DNA of 64,000 nt from Desulfosediminicola flagellatus (GCF_005116655.2 NZ_CP050698.1:5310001-5374000); one strand, 5' to 3'; shown: positions 44,108-53,541, numbered from the stretch's first letter. Notes: generated from the letters alone by a model not told the origin. Translations and numbers: made by a program.

Positions 44108-45424
44108 CTATTTCTTTTCCTGTGGCAGGATAAGATTAAGCAGCAGACCGAGAATACCGGCAAGACCAATCTTCTCAATAGCAAATGCGCCTGCGGTGAA
44201 TTTCATTCCACCTATACCGCAAACAAGAATCACCGCAACGATGATCAGGTTACGCGGGGTTGTCAGATCTTTTCCGGACCGGACCAGAGTATTGATACCA
44301 ACAACTGTAATCATACCGAAAAGCAGAATCATAATTCCGCCCATAACAGGTGTTGGAATGGTCGCGAGGATAGCTCCAACCTTACCGACAAAAGAGAGCG
44401 TGATCGCAGTAAGAGCCGCCCATGTCATAATCGCAGGATTAAATGCTTTGGTCAAGGCAACCGCACCACTTACTTCAGAATAGGTGGTGTTTGGCGGACC
44501 GCCGAGCAGAGAAGCAATTGATGTCGCGATACCATCACCAAGCATGGTCTTCTCGATACCGGGGTCTTTTACATAATCTTTTCCGGTGATGGAACCAACT
44601 GCCAGGACATCACCAAAGTGCTCAATTGCCGGAGCAATAGCCACTGGAATAATGAAGAATATCGCTTCCCAGTTCCACTCCGGCATAGTGAATGCCGGCA
44701 TAGCAAACCACGCCCTATCTGCAACAGGTGCCAGAGAGATGAGCGCTGGTGCAGTCCAGTTCTGAAGATCACCGGGAACAAAAGCCGCCTGCGTGGCGGC
44801 AGTAAAACCTGTGAGATCAAGCACTACTGAAGTGGTATACCCTGCTATAATTCCGCAAAGAATAGGAATAAGTTTTAACCATCCACGACCAAGCAGGGAA
44901 ACAAGAGCCGTGGTCACAAGAGAAACACCCGCGATAATTATCGCAGTTTTCTCAGGAACCAACCAGGCAGAGCCGTCTCCGGTTCGACCCATTGCCATAT
45001 GAACAGCAACGGGGGCCAGGACCAGTCCTATCACCATAATAACCGGGCCTGTAACTATCGGTGGCAACACCTTATGCAGAATGTCTGAACCGAAAATTCT
45101 GATGAGAAAGCTCAGGATTACATAAAAGATACCGGCCGCAGCAAGGCCGCACATGGTTCCAGGAATACCCCATGTCTGAACGCCGTAAATAATTGGTGCG
45201 ATAAATGCAAAAGATGATGCCAGAAAAACCGGAACCTTTCCTTTTGTAATTACCTGAAACACCAGAGTACCAATACCGGCAGTAAACAGGGCCACATTAG
45301 GATCAAGACCCGTCAGTATCGGAACCAGGACAAGTGCGCCAAATGCCACAAAGAGCATCTGAGCACCAAGTAAGCTGTCACCGATTCGGAACCGGTATTC
45401 AGTGTTTTGTGCGTCTACAGACAT
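44108..45424 (-). CDS. uraA: Uracil permease (UraA/NCS2 family)
   Basis: A 438-residue membrane protein of the nucleobase-cation symporter-2 family with about 14 helices. FRIGDSLLGAQMLFVAFGALVLVP is at the N-terminus; GPVIMVIGLVLAPVAV, HFGDVLAVGSITGKD and LGGPPNTTYSEVSGAVALTK are family hallmarks. The start at 45424 is chosen because GGGAGG precedes it; the frame continues to 45613 without conservation. It lies behind upp across a terminator, so it can be made from upp read-through or its own promoter. Uracil is taken up and converted to UMP by Upp. Confidence 0.92.
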   Translation of the reverse strand: MSVDAQNTEYRFRIGDSLLGAQMLFVAFGALVLVPILTGLDPNVALFTAGIGTLVFQVITKGKVPVFLASSFAFIAPIIYGVQTWGIPGTMCGLAAAGIFYVILSFLIRIFGSDILHKVLPPIVTGPVIMVIGLVLAPVAVHMAMGRTGDGSAWLVPEKTAIIIAGVSLVTTALVSLLGRGWLKLIPILCGIIAGYTTSVVLDLTGFTAATQAAFVPGDLQNWTAPALISLAPVADRAWFAMPAFTMPEWNWEAIFFIIPVAIAPAIEHFGDVLAVGSITGKDYVKDPGIEKTMLGDGIATSIASLLGGPPNTTYSEVSGAVALTKAFNPAIMTWAALTAITLSFVGKVGAILATIPTPVMGGIMILLFGMITVVGINTLVRSGKDLTTPRNLIIVAVILVCGIGGMKFTAGAFAIEKIGLAGILGLLLNLILPQEKK

Positions 45425-45599
45425 AATGCATTTCCTCCCTTTTTCGAAATCTATTTCTATAAGTACACACCTGGTTACAGTAATTGTAAAAAGGCAATTG
45501 TAGGTAAAACTATATAACGCAACACAAACGCTATCCCTCCAGTCCGAGGAAGTAACTTTCAGCAGTGCTGTTAAATAGTTACTTGCAGATATTGCAGGC

Positions 45600-45633
45600 A
45601 AAAAAAAAGTCATTACAGAAACTGTAATGACTT
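45600..45633 (-). terminator. Terminator/attenuator between upp and uraA
   Basis: A perfect 12-bp stem AAGTCATTACAG / CTGTAATGACTT with a 3-base loop. On the minus strand it is followed by TTTTTTTTT, making a strong rho-independent terminator just 7 bp after the upp stop. It may set the ratio of upp to uraA transcription. Confidence 0.92.
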
Positions 45634-45639
45634 AATTGG

Positions 45640-46266
45640 CTACTTAGTGCCGAAGATCTTATCTCCGGCATCCCCTAGCCCGGGTAATATGTAACCCACA
45701 TCGTTAAGCTTCTCATCAATGGAGGCGACGAAAATATCAACGTCCGGATGAGCTGAGGTGATTTTTGCAAGGCCTTCAGGGGCTGCAACCAGGAATAAAC
45801 CCTTAATGTCTTTACAACCAGCCTTCTTTAGTGTCTCTATGGTCGCAAGAAGCGTACCACCAGTTGCAAGCATAGGGTCGAGAATAAGCGCTGTACGCTC
45901 TTCCATCTGAGTTGCAGTTTTAACATAATACTCAACCGGCATCAGCGTATCTTCATCACGATAATACCCAACAACACTTACCTTGGCAGAAGGAATAAGG
46001 TCGATAACACCGTCCATCATTCCAAGACCTGCGCGCAGGATAGGAACGATAGTAATTTTCTTACCTTTAATTTCTTCAACCTCAACAGGACCAGCCCACC
46101 CCTGAATAGTTTTCTTCTGGGTCTCCATATCCTTGGATGCCTCATATGTAAGCAACCTGGCTACTTCCGATGAGAGGTCTCTGAAGTCCTTGGTGGAGAT
46201 ATCGTGCTGGCGCATAAGGCCGAGCTTATGTTTAATGAGTGGGTGATTCGGGACATGTACAGCCAT
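45640..46266 (-). CDS. upp: Uracil phosphoribosyltransferase
   Basis: A 208-residue salvage enzyme that joins uracil to PRPP to give UMP. LIKHKLGLMRQHDISTKDFR is the N-terminus, followed by VPILRAGLGMMDG, the PRPP loop LILDPMLATGGTLLATIETL and IDEKLNDVGYILPGLGDAGD at the C-terminal uracil site. A CAGGAG site is well placed. Length is normal. Next to uraA on the same strand, as expected. Confidence 0.95.
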   Translation of the reverse strand: MAVHVPNHPLIKHKLGLMRQHDISTKDFRDLSSEVARLLTYEASKDMETQKKTIQGWAGPVEVEEIKGKKITIVPILRAGLGMMDGVIDLIPSAKVSVVGYYRDEDTLMPVEYYVKTATQMEERTALILDPMLATGGTLLATIETLKKAGCKDIKGLFLVAAPEGLAKITSAHPDVDIFVASIDEKLNDVGYILPGLGDAGDKIFGTK

Positions 46267-46460
46267 AGTATTCTCCTGATGGTGGCTTTAGTATTTTAGA
46301 ATATGGCAGGCAATAACCCAGGTGAACCAATGTGTACAACACGTGAGCACACAACGGCTTTCACGGATAACAAAAATCACGCTGTTTTCACTACCTGACC
46401 AAAATCTCCCTAAACGCTATTCTCCGGTTACGACAGGTCATCTGTTATATAACATACCGG

Positions 46461-46477
46461 AAAAAAGCAAGGCTTTT
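46461..46477 (-). terminator. Small terminator after the EamA gene
   Basis: Reading leftward, AAAAGC CTT GCTTTTTT forms a short hairpin with a T-rich end 25 bp behind the EamA-family gene stop. Weak stem; likely but not certain. Confidence 0.5.
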
Positions 46478-46501
46478 CAATTGTTGAATTGAGCTCCTGG
46501 C

Positions 46502-47404
46502 TCAGTCGAGAGCTCTCGGTCTTCCCAGCCGGGTCAACGGCAAAAGCTCAACAGCCACAATGCCGCTCAGAATCAGGAGGGCACCTGACATCTGAAAAAG
46601 AGTAAGCCTCTCAGCGAGGAAAAGATACCCTGCCAGCGCTGCAAACACTGTTTCAGAGCTCAAAATAATCGCAGCATCAGCCGCCTGCGTATAGCGCTGG
46701 CCCACAACCTGTAGTGTAAAAGCCATGCCTACCGAAAACACCCCGACGTACCCGATGCCAAAAAGAGCGCTTTCAAATTCAGCTAAGCCGGGTTGTTCAA
46801 TAACGGCACCAAAGATGAGCCCAAGAAATCCGCATACGAAAAACTGAAAGGTTGCAACAACCAGCGGTGCGCGAGTACGTGAAGCGATATATCCGACAAG
46901 AAGTACATGGGTCGCCCAGAACAATGTGCTGGAAATTACCCAGAAATCACCAAGGCGTAATGCAACCTGCTCAGCACCACTCATTATATATGTGCCGACA
47001 AAACAACCGATCGACGCAGGCCAGACTGACCAGTGCACCCGGCGACGCAACACTACCAAGCCGATGACAGGCACCATGGGCACATAAAGCGCCGTAAGAA
47101 AACCTGCGTTGGTGACCGTTGTGTTCAATATGCCATATTGCTGCAAAGCTGCGGCGGTAAAAAGCACAGAGCCTGTAACAGCAAGGATAGCCCAGTCCGA
47201 ACCAACAAATTTACGCTCAACAGTATTAACTTTTTTAAACTGCAGAATCGCAAAAGGCAGCACCACCAGTCCACCTACCATGAAGCGGGCACCTGTAAAG
47301 CTGATCGTCCCGAGGTTCCCTGTACCTACCTGCTGCGCCACGAAGGCACTACCCCAGATTATTGCAGCAAGTGTAAGAAGTAAATTCGCTTGGATACGAC
47401 TCAT
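46502..47404 (-). CDS. EamA/DMT family transporter
   Basis: A 300-residue permease with ten helices in two EamA repeats (LLTLAAIIWGSAFVAQQVG at the N-terminus, ALAGYLFLAERLTLFQMSGA near the end, the latter with the usual glutamate). Members export amino acids and other metabolites. The substrate is not known. Solitary gene on the minus strand, divergent from glpR. Confidence 0.85.
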   Translation of the reverse strand: MSRIQANLLLTLAAIIWGSAFVAQQVGTGNLGTISFTGARFMVGGLVVLPFAILQFKKVNTVERKFVGSDWAILAVTGSVLFTAAALQQYGILNTTVTNAGFLTALYVPMVPVIGLVVLRRRVHWSVWPASIGCFVGTYIMSGAEQVALRLGDFWVISSTLFWATHVLLVGYIASRTRAPLVVATFQFFVCGFLGLIFGAVIEQPGLAEFESALFGIGYVGVFSVGMAFTLQVVGQRYTQAADAAIILSSETVFAALAGYLFLAERLTLFQMSGALLILSGIVAVELLPLTRLGRPRALD

Positions 47405-47743
47405 GCTAACCCCGTTTTTTCACGATTTTCGATAGAACGTCCATTCCGTCCTCCCGGCAACCCCAGAATTTGTAAACCACAGTAAAATGGATATCTCTGT
47501 ACCAGATACAAGAAGTTTGAACAGTTGTATGCAAAATCGTGCTATGCAGTTGCAGTAATGTATTTAACTACACTTTTCTATGCAGTTTTCACCAAATATT
47601 TGGGCGAAATTTGCGCACGGCAGTATACAGTCAAAAATCTATTTTACAAGAGCATGCGCAAAAAATGATAAAATTTCCCATTTGCCTGTCGCTGCAAAGG
47701 AGCGTTTACCTCTCAAATCACGTTCGTTTTTATGCAGCATAGG

Positions 47744-47790
47744 TTTCGAACGAAATTGAAATTGACATTGTTATGCAATTACAGAATAAT
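47744..47790 (+). promoter_or_regulatory. glpR promoter with palindromic operator
   Basis: TTGACA (47762-47767), a 17-bp spacer and AATAAT (47785-47790) make a near-consensus sigma-70 promoter. Just upstream lies TTTCGAACGAAA (47744-47755), a TTTCG..CGAAA palindrome of the kind recognised by DeoR/GlpR repressors. Autoregulation by the encoded GlpR-like protein is inferred. The rest of the 430-bp divergent region is A/T-rich without other clear features. Confidence 0.75.
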
Positions 47791-47837
47791 ACACCGAAAC
47801 ACTTAGCAACCTTAAGAATCTACCGCAGGAAACAACT

Positions 47838-48605
47838 ATGGATTATCTTTCCGCCAGACAAAATAAAATCCTTACACTGGCCAGAGAACATGGCCGTGTC
47901 GATGTGGATGAACTGTCCCAGTCGTTTAAAGTCTCTCCACAGACCATCCGTAAGGATCTCAATGAACTCTGCGAAAAACAGATGCTCCAGCGCATCCATG
48001 GCGGTGCCATAGTCGGATCCGGAATTGAAAATGTCAGTTATGAGGCACGACGCCTGCTCGCTCCGGAAAGTAAAAGATCAATCGGTGAAAAGGCCGCTCA
48101 GCTCATCCCGGACAACAGCTCCCTCCTAATTAATATAGGTACAACAACTGAGCAGGTGGCCCATGCCTTAAAAGACCACCACGGACTGCTGGTAATTACA
48201 AATAACGTCAACGCAGTTCATATCATGAAAAACTTCATGGGAATCGAACTTATCATAGCTGGTGGACTTGTCAGGCGTTCGGACGGTGGTATTGTCGGTG
48301 TTGCTGCAGTCGATTTCATTAACCAGTTCAAGGTTGATTATGCTGTTATCGGAGTCTCTGCTATTGATGAAGACGGCTCATTGCTTGATTATGACTTCAG
48401 GGAAGTTCGGGTTGCCCAGGCAATCATTGCCAACGCCCGTCACGTTATCCTCGTGGCTGATCTGATCAAACTTGAACGCAATGCTCCTGTTCGAATCGGA
48501 CATATTTCGCAAATAAACACTATGGTTATAGATGGAGAACTACCACAGAAGCTACGCTCCATATGCCAGGACCACGGTGTTGATGTTGTAATTGCACCTT
48601 CATAA
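47838..48605 (+). CDS. glpR: DeoR family repressor GlpR-like
   Basis: A 255-residue DeoR-type regulator. The helix-turn-helix is LAREHGRVDVDELSQSFKVS with PQTIRKDLNELCEKQMLQRI, followed by the signature IHGGAIV. The effector domain shows INIGTTTEQVAHALKDH and LVITNNVNAVHI, the phosphosugar-binding part of the sugar-isomerase-like fold. Position next to the glycerol genes and the TTTCG-type sites make glycerol 3-phosphate the likely inducer. AGGAAACAACT precedes the ATG. Confidence 0.85.
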   Translation: MDYLSARQNKILTLAREHGRVDVDELSQSFKVSPQTIRKDLNELCEKQMLQRIHGGAIVGSGIENVSYEARRLLAPESKRSIGEKAAQLIPDNSSLLINIGTTTEQVAHALKDHHGLLVITNNVNAVHIMKNFMGIELIIAGGLVRRSDGGIVGVAAVDFINQFKVDYAVIGVSAIDEDGSLLDYDFREVRVAQAIIANARHVILVADLIKLERNAPVRIGHISQINTMVIDGELPQKLRSICQDHGVDVVIAPS

Positions 48606-48711
48606 CAGCACAATGAAAGGAGCTTGAATCTACTAAATTGCAGAGTGACAAACTGCACACTATCACTCTGTTTTTGCATGTTTTTACTGTGTCACAACAT
48701 GTCTGCCATTT

Positions 48712-48764
48712 TTTCGATTGATTAATATTTTCACTTGAATTGATATTTGATTTCGATTAATTAT
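48712..48764. promoter_or_regulatory. Two TTTCGATT(G/A)ATTA repeats upstream of the glp operon
   Basis: TTTCGATTGATTAAT at 48712-48726 and TTTCGATTAATTAT at 48751-48764 lie in the region upstream of the decayed glpD and glpS. The TTTCG core matches half of the palindrome before glpR, so these are candidate GlpR sites controlling the importer operon. Inference from motif similarity. Confidence 0.5.
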
Positions 48765-48854
48765 CTGTCAAGGTATTATTCGAAACTTTTTTCAAGCCAA
48801 GATGAAACTCAGTTCATCAAAAACGCACCCACACTCAACACGGAGGGATCAGTC

Positions 48855-49369
48855 ATGAAAGCTCCTGTATTCGACATAGCAGTTATTGGCGAAGGTGTAA
48901 ATGGGGGCAGAATTGCGTGTGATACTGCAGGCAGAAACCTTTCAGTTTATCTATGCGAACACAACGACCTCGCCGGCAGTTCCTCGTCAACATCCAAAGA
49001 ATTCATTCAGAGCGATCTTCGTTATCGTGGGTATTGCACGTTTCATTCGGTTCGGGATCCACTCACCGCCAGTGAAGGTAAACTCAGCCCATCCTTTCTG
49101 CTCTCAATCCATAACTGCAAGATCACCACAAACCTAAAGCTTGACGAGTGCCGGAATATCCAGAAGACAGAAGATACAGATCACTATTTTGGAGAAAACC
49201 TCTATGAGGTTGAGGTCTCTTATCTCATCCGAAATAGATTTGCCAGGACCGCAACTGATACACTATGCGCCGGACCAATCCTGGACTGGTGTTTACTACC
49301 CGGAAAGCTGGAGCACTAGCCGACTGGACGGATAACAATACGAGTTTAGATACAAAACTCTCTCATTAA
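48855..49369 (+). pseudogene. glpD: Decayed glycerol-3-phosphate dehydrogenase (glpD remnant)
   Basis: A GGAGGG site and ATG open a frame with FDIAVIGEGVNGGRIACDTA, the FAD-binding start of GlpD, and the following SSTSKEF..SDLRYRGY region. The match ends about residue 90. After a short unmatched stretch the frame resumes with GlpD C-terminal sequence (YFGENLYEVEVSYLIRNRFA and DTL), so some 340 codons are missing. The frame then shifts: inserting one G after 49267 restores LWRRTNPGLVFTT, which runs in frame to a TAA at 49367-49369. An internal deletion plus a one-base loss means no active enzyme. The residual open frame ends at 49319. It precedes glpS directly, the glpD position in glpDSTPQUV operons. 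Confidence 0.85.
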
Positions 49370-49383
49370 CAAAAGGCAAAACA

Positions 49384-50472
49384 ATGCAGCTTGAGTTACA
49401 AAATGTCTGCAAAAAGGTCGGCAGGGACTTTCACATTCGTGACGTCAATCTGACCTTGGAAGCTGGAACTCTTAACATCCTGCTCGGACCAACGCTTTCA
49501 GGAAAAACATCCCTGATGCGACTTATGGCAGGCCTCGATAAACCGACCTCAGGTAAAGTCCTTGTTGACGGTGTCGATGTTACAGGTGTTCCAGTGCAGA
49601 AGCGAAACGTGGCGATGGTCTATCAGCAGTTCATCAACTATCCAAACCTGAGTGTTTACGAAAATATCGCATCGCCAATGCGGCTCGCCAAAATACCCAA
49701 CAATGTCATCAAAGACAAAGTCCAGGAAATGGCCGAACTGCTCAAGCTCACAGAGATGCTCAAACGTAGCCCACAAGAGCTCTCTGGTGGCCAGCAGCAG
49801 CGTACTGCGCTTGCCCGTGCACTTGTAAAAGGCGCTGACCTTGTACTGCTTGATGAACCGCTGGCTAACCTTGATTACAAGCTGCGTGAAGAACTCCGGG
49901 AGGAATTCCCGCGTATTTTTGCTGCAACCGGTTCAATTTTTGTCTACGCCACCACGGAACCTTCTGAAGCACTACTGCTCGGTGGACATACAGCCCCCCT
50001 TCATCAGGGTCAGGTCACTCAGTTTGGCGAGACAATCAAGGTATTCAAAAAACCGGATAATCTTATAACAGCTCAGATCTTTTCCGATCCGCCACTCAAC
50101 CAACTTCCGGTCACTAAACTTAACAACACCATGCTCTTTAAGAGTCATGTCGATGTCCCGCTTATCGGCAAACTGCCAGATCTACCTGACGATGACTACA
50201 CAATCGCCTTTCAGCCAAACCATCTCTTTCTTGAACGTCAATCTGACCGGGATATAGAGGTTAAGGCCAAGGTCGCAGTAACCGAGATTACCGGTTCTGA
50301 GAGCTATATCCATATTGATGTAGCCGGTCTTCGCTGGTGTGTACTCGCACATGGAATCCATAACATCGCTATCGACACAACCATCGAAGTATACCTGGAT
50401 CCTTCCAAGTTTTATGTCTTCGACAGAAACGACAACCTCGTTGTTACACCAGAGACAATTTCGGAGGCATAG
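49384..50472 (+). CDS. glpS: Glycerol ABC transporter ATP-binding protein GlpS
   Basis: A 362-residue ATPase of the sugar-type (MalK-like) group. Walker A is GPTLSGKT, the signature LSGGQQQRTALARAL is canonical and Walker B is LVLLDEPLANLDY. The H-loop His is absent: the position reads YATTEPSEA. A TOBE-type regulatory tail follows. With GlpT it forms a heterodimer of the glpSTPQUV glycerol importer first described in Rhizobium. The start lacks a strong Shine-Dalgarno (AAAAGGC), so it may rely on coupling to the decayed glpD upstream. GlpT starts 12 bp later. Confidence 0.85.
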   Translation: MQLELQNVCKKVGRDFHIRDVNLTLEAGTLNILLGPTLSGKTSLMRLMAGLDKPTSGKVLVDGVDVTGVPVQKRNVAMVYQQFINYPNLSVYENIASPMRLAKIPNNVIKDKVQEMAELLKLTEMLKRSPQELSGGQQQRTALARALVKGADLVLLDEPLANLDYKLREELREEFPRIFAATGSIFVYATTEPSEALLLGGHTAPLHQGQVTQFGETIKVFKKPDNLITAQIFSDPPLNQLPVTKLNNTMLFKSHVDVPLIGKLPDLPDDDYTIAFQPNHLFLERQSDRDIEVKAKVAVTEITGSESYIHIDVAGLRWCVLAHGIHNIAIDTTIEVYLDPSKFYVFDRNDNLVVTPETISEA

Positions 50473-50484
50473 ACGGAGAACACC

Positions 50485-51570
50485 ATGGCAAATATTAGGC
50501 TAAAAGAAATTGCTCATTCATATACAGGCGAGTCCGATAATCCTGACGATTTCGCACTCAAGCGTCTTGATCTCACCTGGCGTGACGGCGGCGCATATGC
50601 ACTCCTCGGTCCTTCCGGTTGCGGTAAGACCACTCTTCTAAACATCATTTCTGGACTGCTTGTTCCAACCAGGGGCGAGATTCATTTTAATGATGAAGAT
50701 GTCACTCAGCTGCCAACCGAGCAGAGAAATATCGCTCAGATATTCCAGTTTCCAGTTATCTACGATACCATGACGGTATTTGAGAATCTGGCATTCCCGC
50801 TCAAGAACCGCGGTCGCTCCGCTAAAGAGATCGAACCTCGGGTTATTGAGCTTGCTCAGATGCTCGGCCTAGAAGAGAATCTTCACACTAAGGCACAGCA
50901 CCTTACGGCTGATGCCAAGCAAAAGATTTCTTTAGGCCGTGGACTTATCCGCCAGAGCGTTAATGCAATCCTGTTTGATGAGCCTCTGACCGTAATTGAC
51001 CCTCAGATGAAATGGGAGCTTCGGTCCCAGCTCAAGCATCTACATAAGCTCTTTGGATTCACCATGATCTACGTGACCCACGATCAGACCGAAGCGCTCA
51101 CCTTTGCTGATGAAGTTGTGGTCATGTATGAAGGTAAAATCGTCCAGGTCGGTACCCCGGAAGATCTCTTCGAACGCCCTGCACATACCTTTGTAGGCTA
51201 CTTTATCGGTTCTCCGGGAATGAACATAGTTCCCTGTCAGCTCAAAGGCAGCACCGCGATTGTAGAAGGTCACGAAATTGCACTAGGCAGCACCTACGCG
51301 CAGCCATCATCAACTAATGTAAAATTTGGCATCCGCCCCGAGCATCTCTCTGTCGTGGGCCCAGACCAAAACGGACTACCGGTCGAAATTATCAACGTTG
51401 ATGACATCGGTCGGCACAAGATTGTACGCGTTGCCCTCAATGAGTCCCTGCTTAATGTGGTTATGTCTGAGTTCAAAGCCCTTCCAGGCGACAAAGGATC
51501 ATTGATCATTAACCGTGACAATATAAATATTTACGTCGATGAACTTCGTGTGACAGGAGAAGCGCTGTGA
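50485..51570 (+). CDS. glpT: Glycerol ABC transporter ATP-binding protein GlpT (GlpSTPQUV type)
   Basis: A 361-residue ATPase. Walker A GPSGCGKTT, Walker B AILFDEPLTVIDPQ and an intact H-loop YVTHDQTEAL are present. The signature motif is degenerate: LTADAKQKISLGRGL instead of LSGGQ. A TOBE-type domain closes the protein. The defect is complementary to GlpS. GGAGAACACC precedes the ATG. Note that this GlpT is an ABC ATPase, unrelated to the glycerol-3-phosphate antiporter of the same name. Confidence 0.85.
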   Translation: MANIRLKEIAHSYTGESDNPDDFALKRLDLTWRDGGAYALLGPSGCGKTTLLNIISGLLVPTRGEIHFNDEDVTQLPTEQRNIAQIFQFPVIYDTMTVFENLAFPLKNRGRSAKEIEPRVIELAQMLGLEENLHTKAQHLTADAKQKISLGRGLIRQSVNAILFDEPLTVIDPQMKWELRSQLKHLHKLFGFTMIYVTHDQTEALTFADEVVVMYEGKIVQVGTPEDLFERPAHTFVGYFIGSPGMNIVPCQLKGSTAIVEGHEIALGSTYAQPSSTNVKFGIRPEHLSVVGPDQNGLPVEIINVDDIGRHKIVRVALNESLLNVVMSEFKALPGDKGSLIINRDNINIYVDELRVTGEAL

Positions 51571-52448
51571 TACAAAAACAGGAGAATCAGAAGGCATGGT
51601 TTATGGTCCTGCCTGTGTTTTTACTGGTGGCCTTCAGTGCTATCATTCCACTCATGACAGTGGTCAACTATTCCCTTCAGGATACTTTCGGGAATAACCA
51701 GTTCTTCTGGGTTGGTCTTGACTGGTTTAGAGAGATTATTCATTCAGAACGTTTTCATGATGCCTTCTTCAGGCAGCTCATGTTCTCGGGCATCATTCTC
51801 GCTATTGAGATTCCACTTGGTATCTGTATAGCACTGGCAATGCCGAAAAAAGGCTGGGCCGTTCCGGTCTGTCTGGTAACCATGGCTCTGCCGCTGTTAA
51901 TTCCCTGGAACGTAGTCGGAACAATCTGGCAGATTTTCGGTCGTGTAGATATTGGTCTTCTCGGCCACACTCTTGCTGCCATGGGTATTGATTACAACTA
52001 CACACAGGACCCTATTGCTGCCTGGATTACTGTTGTTGTTATGGATGTATGGCACTGGACCAGCCTTGTTGTGCTGCTCTGCTACGCAGGTCTCTGTTCA
52101 ATCCCTGATGCCTATTATCAGGCGGCAAAAATTGACGGTGCGTCCCGTATAGCAGTCTTCCGTTATATTCAGTTGCCGAAAATGCAGAGAGTTCTGCTTA
52201 TCGCTGTACTGCTCAGATTTATGGATTCGTTCATGATCTACACTGAACCTTTCGTAATTACAGGTGGTGGCCCGGGTAACTCAACCACGTTCCTCTCCAT
52301 TGATCTGGTGAAGATGGCAATCGGACAGTTTGATCTCGGTCCTGCTGCGGCAATGTCCCTGATTTATTTCCTCGTAATCCTGCTTCTCTCATGGGTCTTC
52401 TATACCGTGATGTCCAATGTCGGAGAAGAAAGTAAGGGAGGTGCATGA
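51567..52448 (+). CDS. glpP: Glycerol ABC transporter permease GlpP
   Basis: A 293-residue permease of the MalF-like sugar group with about six helices. VLPVFLLVAFSAIIPLMTVV is near the N-terminus, and the EAA loop AYYQAAKIDGASRIAVFRYI with the PKM.R... continuation contacts the ATPases. The GTG start overlaps the glpT stop (GTGA), a translationally coupled junction; GGAGAA lies just before it. Partner of GlpQ. Confidence 0.85.
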   Translation: MIQKQENQKAWFMVLPVFLLVAFSAIIPLMTVVNYSLQDTFGNNQFFWVGLDWFREIIHSERFHDAFFRQLMFSGIILAIEIPLGICIALAMPKKGWAVPVCLVTMALPLLIPWNVVGTIWQIFGRVDIGLLGHTLAAMGIDYNYTQDPIAAWITVVVMDVWHWTSLVVLLCYAGLCSIPDAYYQAAKIDGASRIAVFRYIQLPKMQRVLLIAVLLRFMDSFMIYTEPFVITGGGPGNSTTFLSIDLVKMAIGQFDLGPAAAMSLIYFLVILLLSWVFYTVMSNVGEESKGGA

Positions 52449-52449
52449 T

Positions 52450-53247
52450 ATGCGACTTAAATGGTTAGTTCCAACACTCTATATTATATTTCTCATGCTG
52501 CCGATTTACTGGCTGGTAAACATGAGCCTGAAGACCAATACAGAAATACTTTCAGTATTTACGCTCTGGCCCCAGAATCTGACACTTGATAACTATCGGG
52601 TAATTTTCAACGATCCATCGTGGTACAACGGCTATATCAACTCGATGATCTACGTCAGTATAAACGTTGTTATCTCAGTATCTTTTGCTCTGCCAGCTGC
52701 CTATGCGTTTTCCCGCTACAGCTTTGTAGGCGACAAGCATCTCTTTTTCTGGCTGCTCAGCAACAGAATGGCACCACCAGCGGTTTTCGCCCTGCCATTC
52801 TTCCAGCTCTACTCTTCAGTAGGACTGTTTGATACCCATCTGGCTGTTGCGCTAGCACACTGCCTGTTCAACCTGCCGCTGGCTGTCTGGATTCTTGAAG
52901 GTTTCATGTCAGGTATTCCAAAAGAGATTGATGAGACCGCTTTTGTTGACGGGTACTCATGGCCGAGGTTCTTTGTGAAGATTTTTATTCCGAACATCGC
53001 TTCCGGAATCGGCGTTACAGCCTTCTTCTGTTTCATGTTCTCCTGGGTTGAATTGCTTCTTGCCCGTACCCTTACATCGGTAAACGCAAAACCGATCTCA
53101 GCAATTATGACCAGAACTGTTTCTGCATCAGGTCTTGACTGGGGTGTACTTGCTGCAGCCGGCGCACTGACGATTGTCCCGGGTGCTCTTGTCATCTGGT
53201 TCGTTAGAAATCATATAGCTAAGGGTTTTGCCCTCGGACGAGTCTAA
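52450..53247 (+). CDS. glpQ: Glycerol ABC transporter permease GlpQ
   Basis: A 265-residue permease of the MalG-like group, about six helices, with EAA region EIDETAFVDGYSWPRFFVKI and a C-terminal IAKGFALGRV, as usual for MalG-type permeases. The ATG at 52450, right after the glpP stop and preceded by GGGAGG, is preferred; an earlier frame at 52417 overlaps glpP. Confidence 0.85.
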   Translation: MRLKWLVPTLYIIFLMLPIYWLVNMSLKTNTEILSVFTLWPQNLTLDNYRVIFNDPSWYNGYINSMIYVSINVVISVSFALPAAYAFSRYSFVGDKHLFFWLLSNRMAPPAVFALPFFQLYSSVGLFDTHLAVALAHCLFNLPLAVWILEGFMSGIPKEIDETAFVDGYSWPRFFVKIFIPNIASGIGVTAFFCFMFSWVELLLARTLTSVNAKPISAIMTRTVSASGLDWGVLAAAGALTIVPGALVIWFVRNHIAKGFALGRV

Positions 53248-53259
53248 AGGAGGAACACT

Positions 53260-53541
53260 ATGGATTTCAGCTGGATGGCATGGACCACACCAACAATAAT
53301 ATTTTTCTCAACCATTCTGTTTTTTCTCATAACACTTACTGTTTGGGAAATTAAAATACCAGGAGGTGCTCCTCGAAAGGGTATACTCCGTTTTGAAACT
53401 ACTCGTGGCGATCGCTTGTTTATATCGCTTCTCGGCTCAGCCTACATTCATATCCTTTGGCTGGCGGTCACCAGCTTCAGTATATGGGGGGCACTTGCCC
53501 TGGCAATTGTATTTGCTATTTGCGTCTTTAGTTTTGTTTAA
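53260..53541 (+). CDS. glpU: Small membrane protein GlpU (DUF2160)
   Basis: A 93-residue membrane protein with two or three helices and the motif IPGGAPRKGILRFETTRGDR between them, matching the small GlpU (DUF2160) found between glpQ and glpV in glycerol importer operons. It is required for uptake in the Rhizobium system, with an unknown biochemical role. An AAAGGAGG site precedes the ATG. Confidence 0.8.
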   Translation: MDFSWMAWTTPTIIFFSTILFFLITLTVWEIKIPGGAPRKGILRFETTRGDRLFISLLGSAYIHILWLAVTSFSIWGALALAIVFAICVFSFV

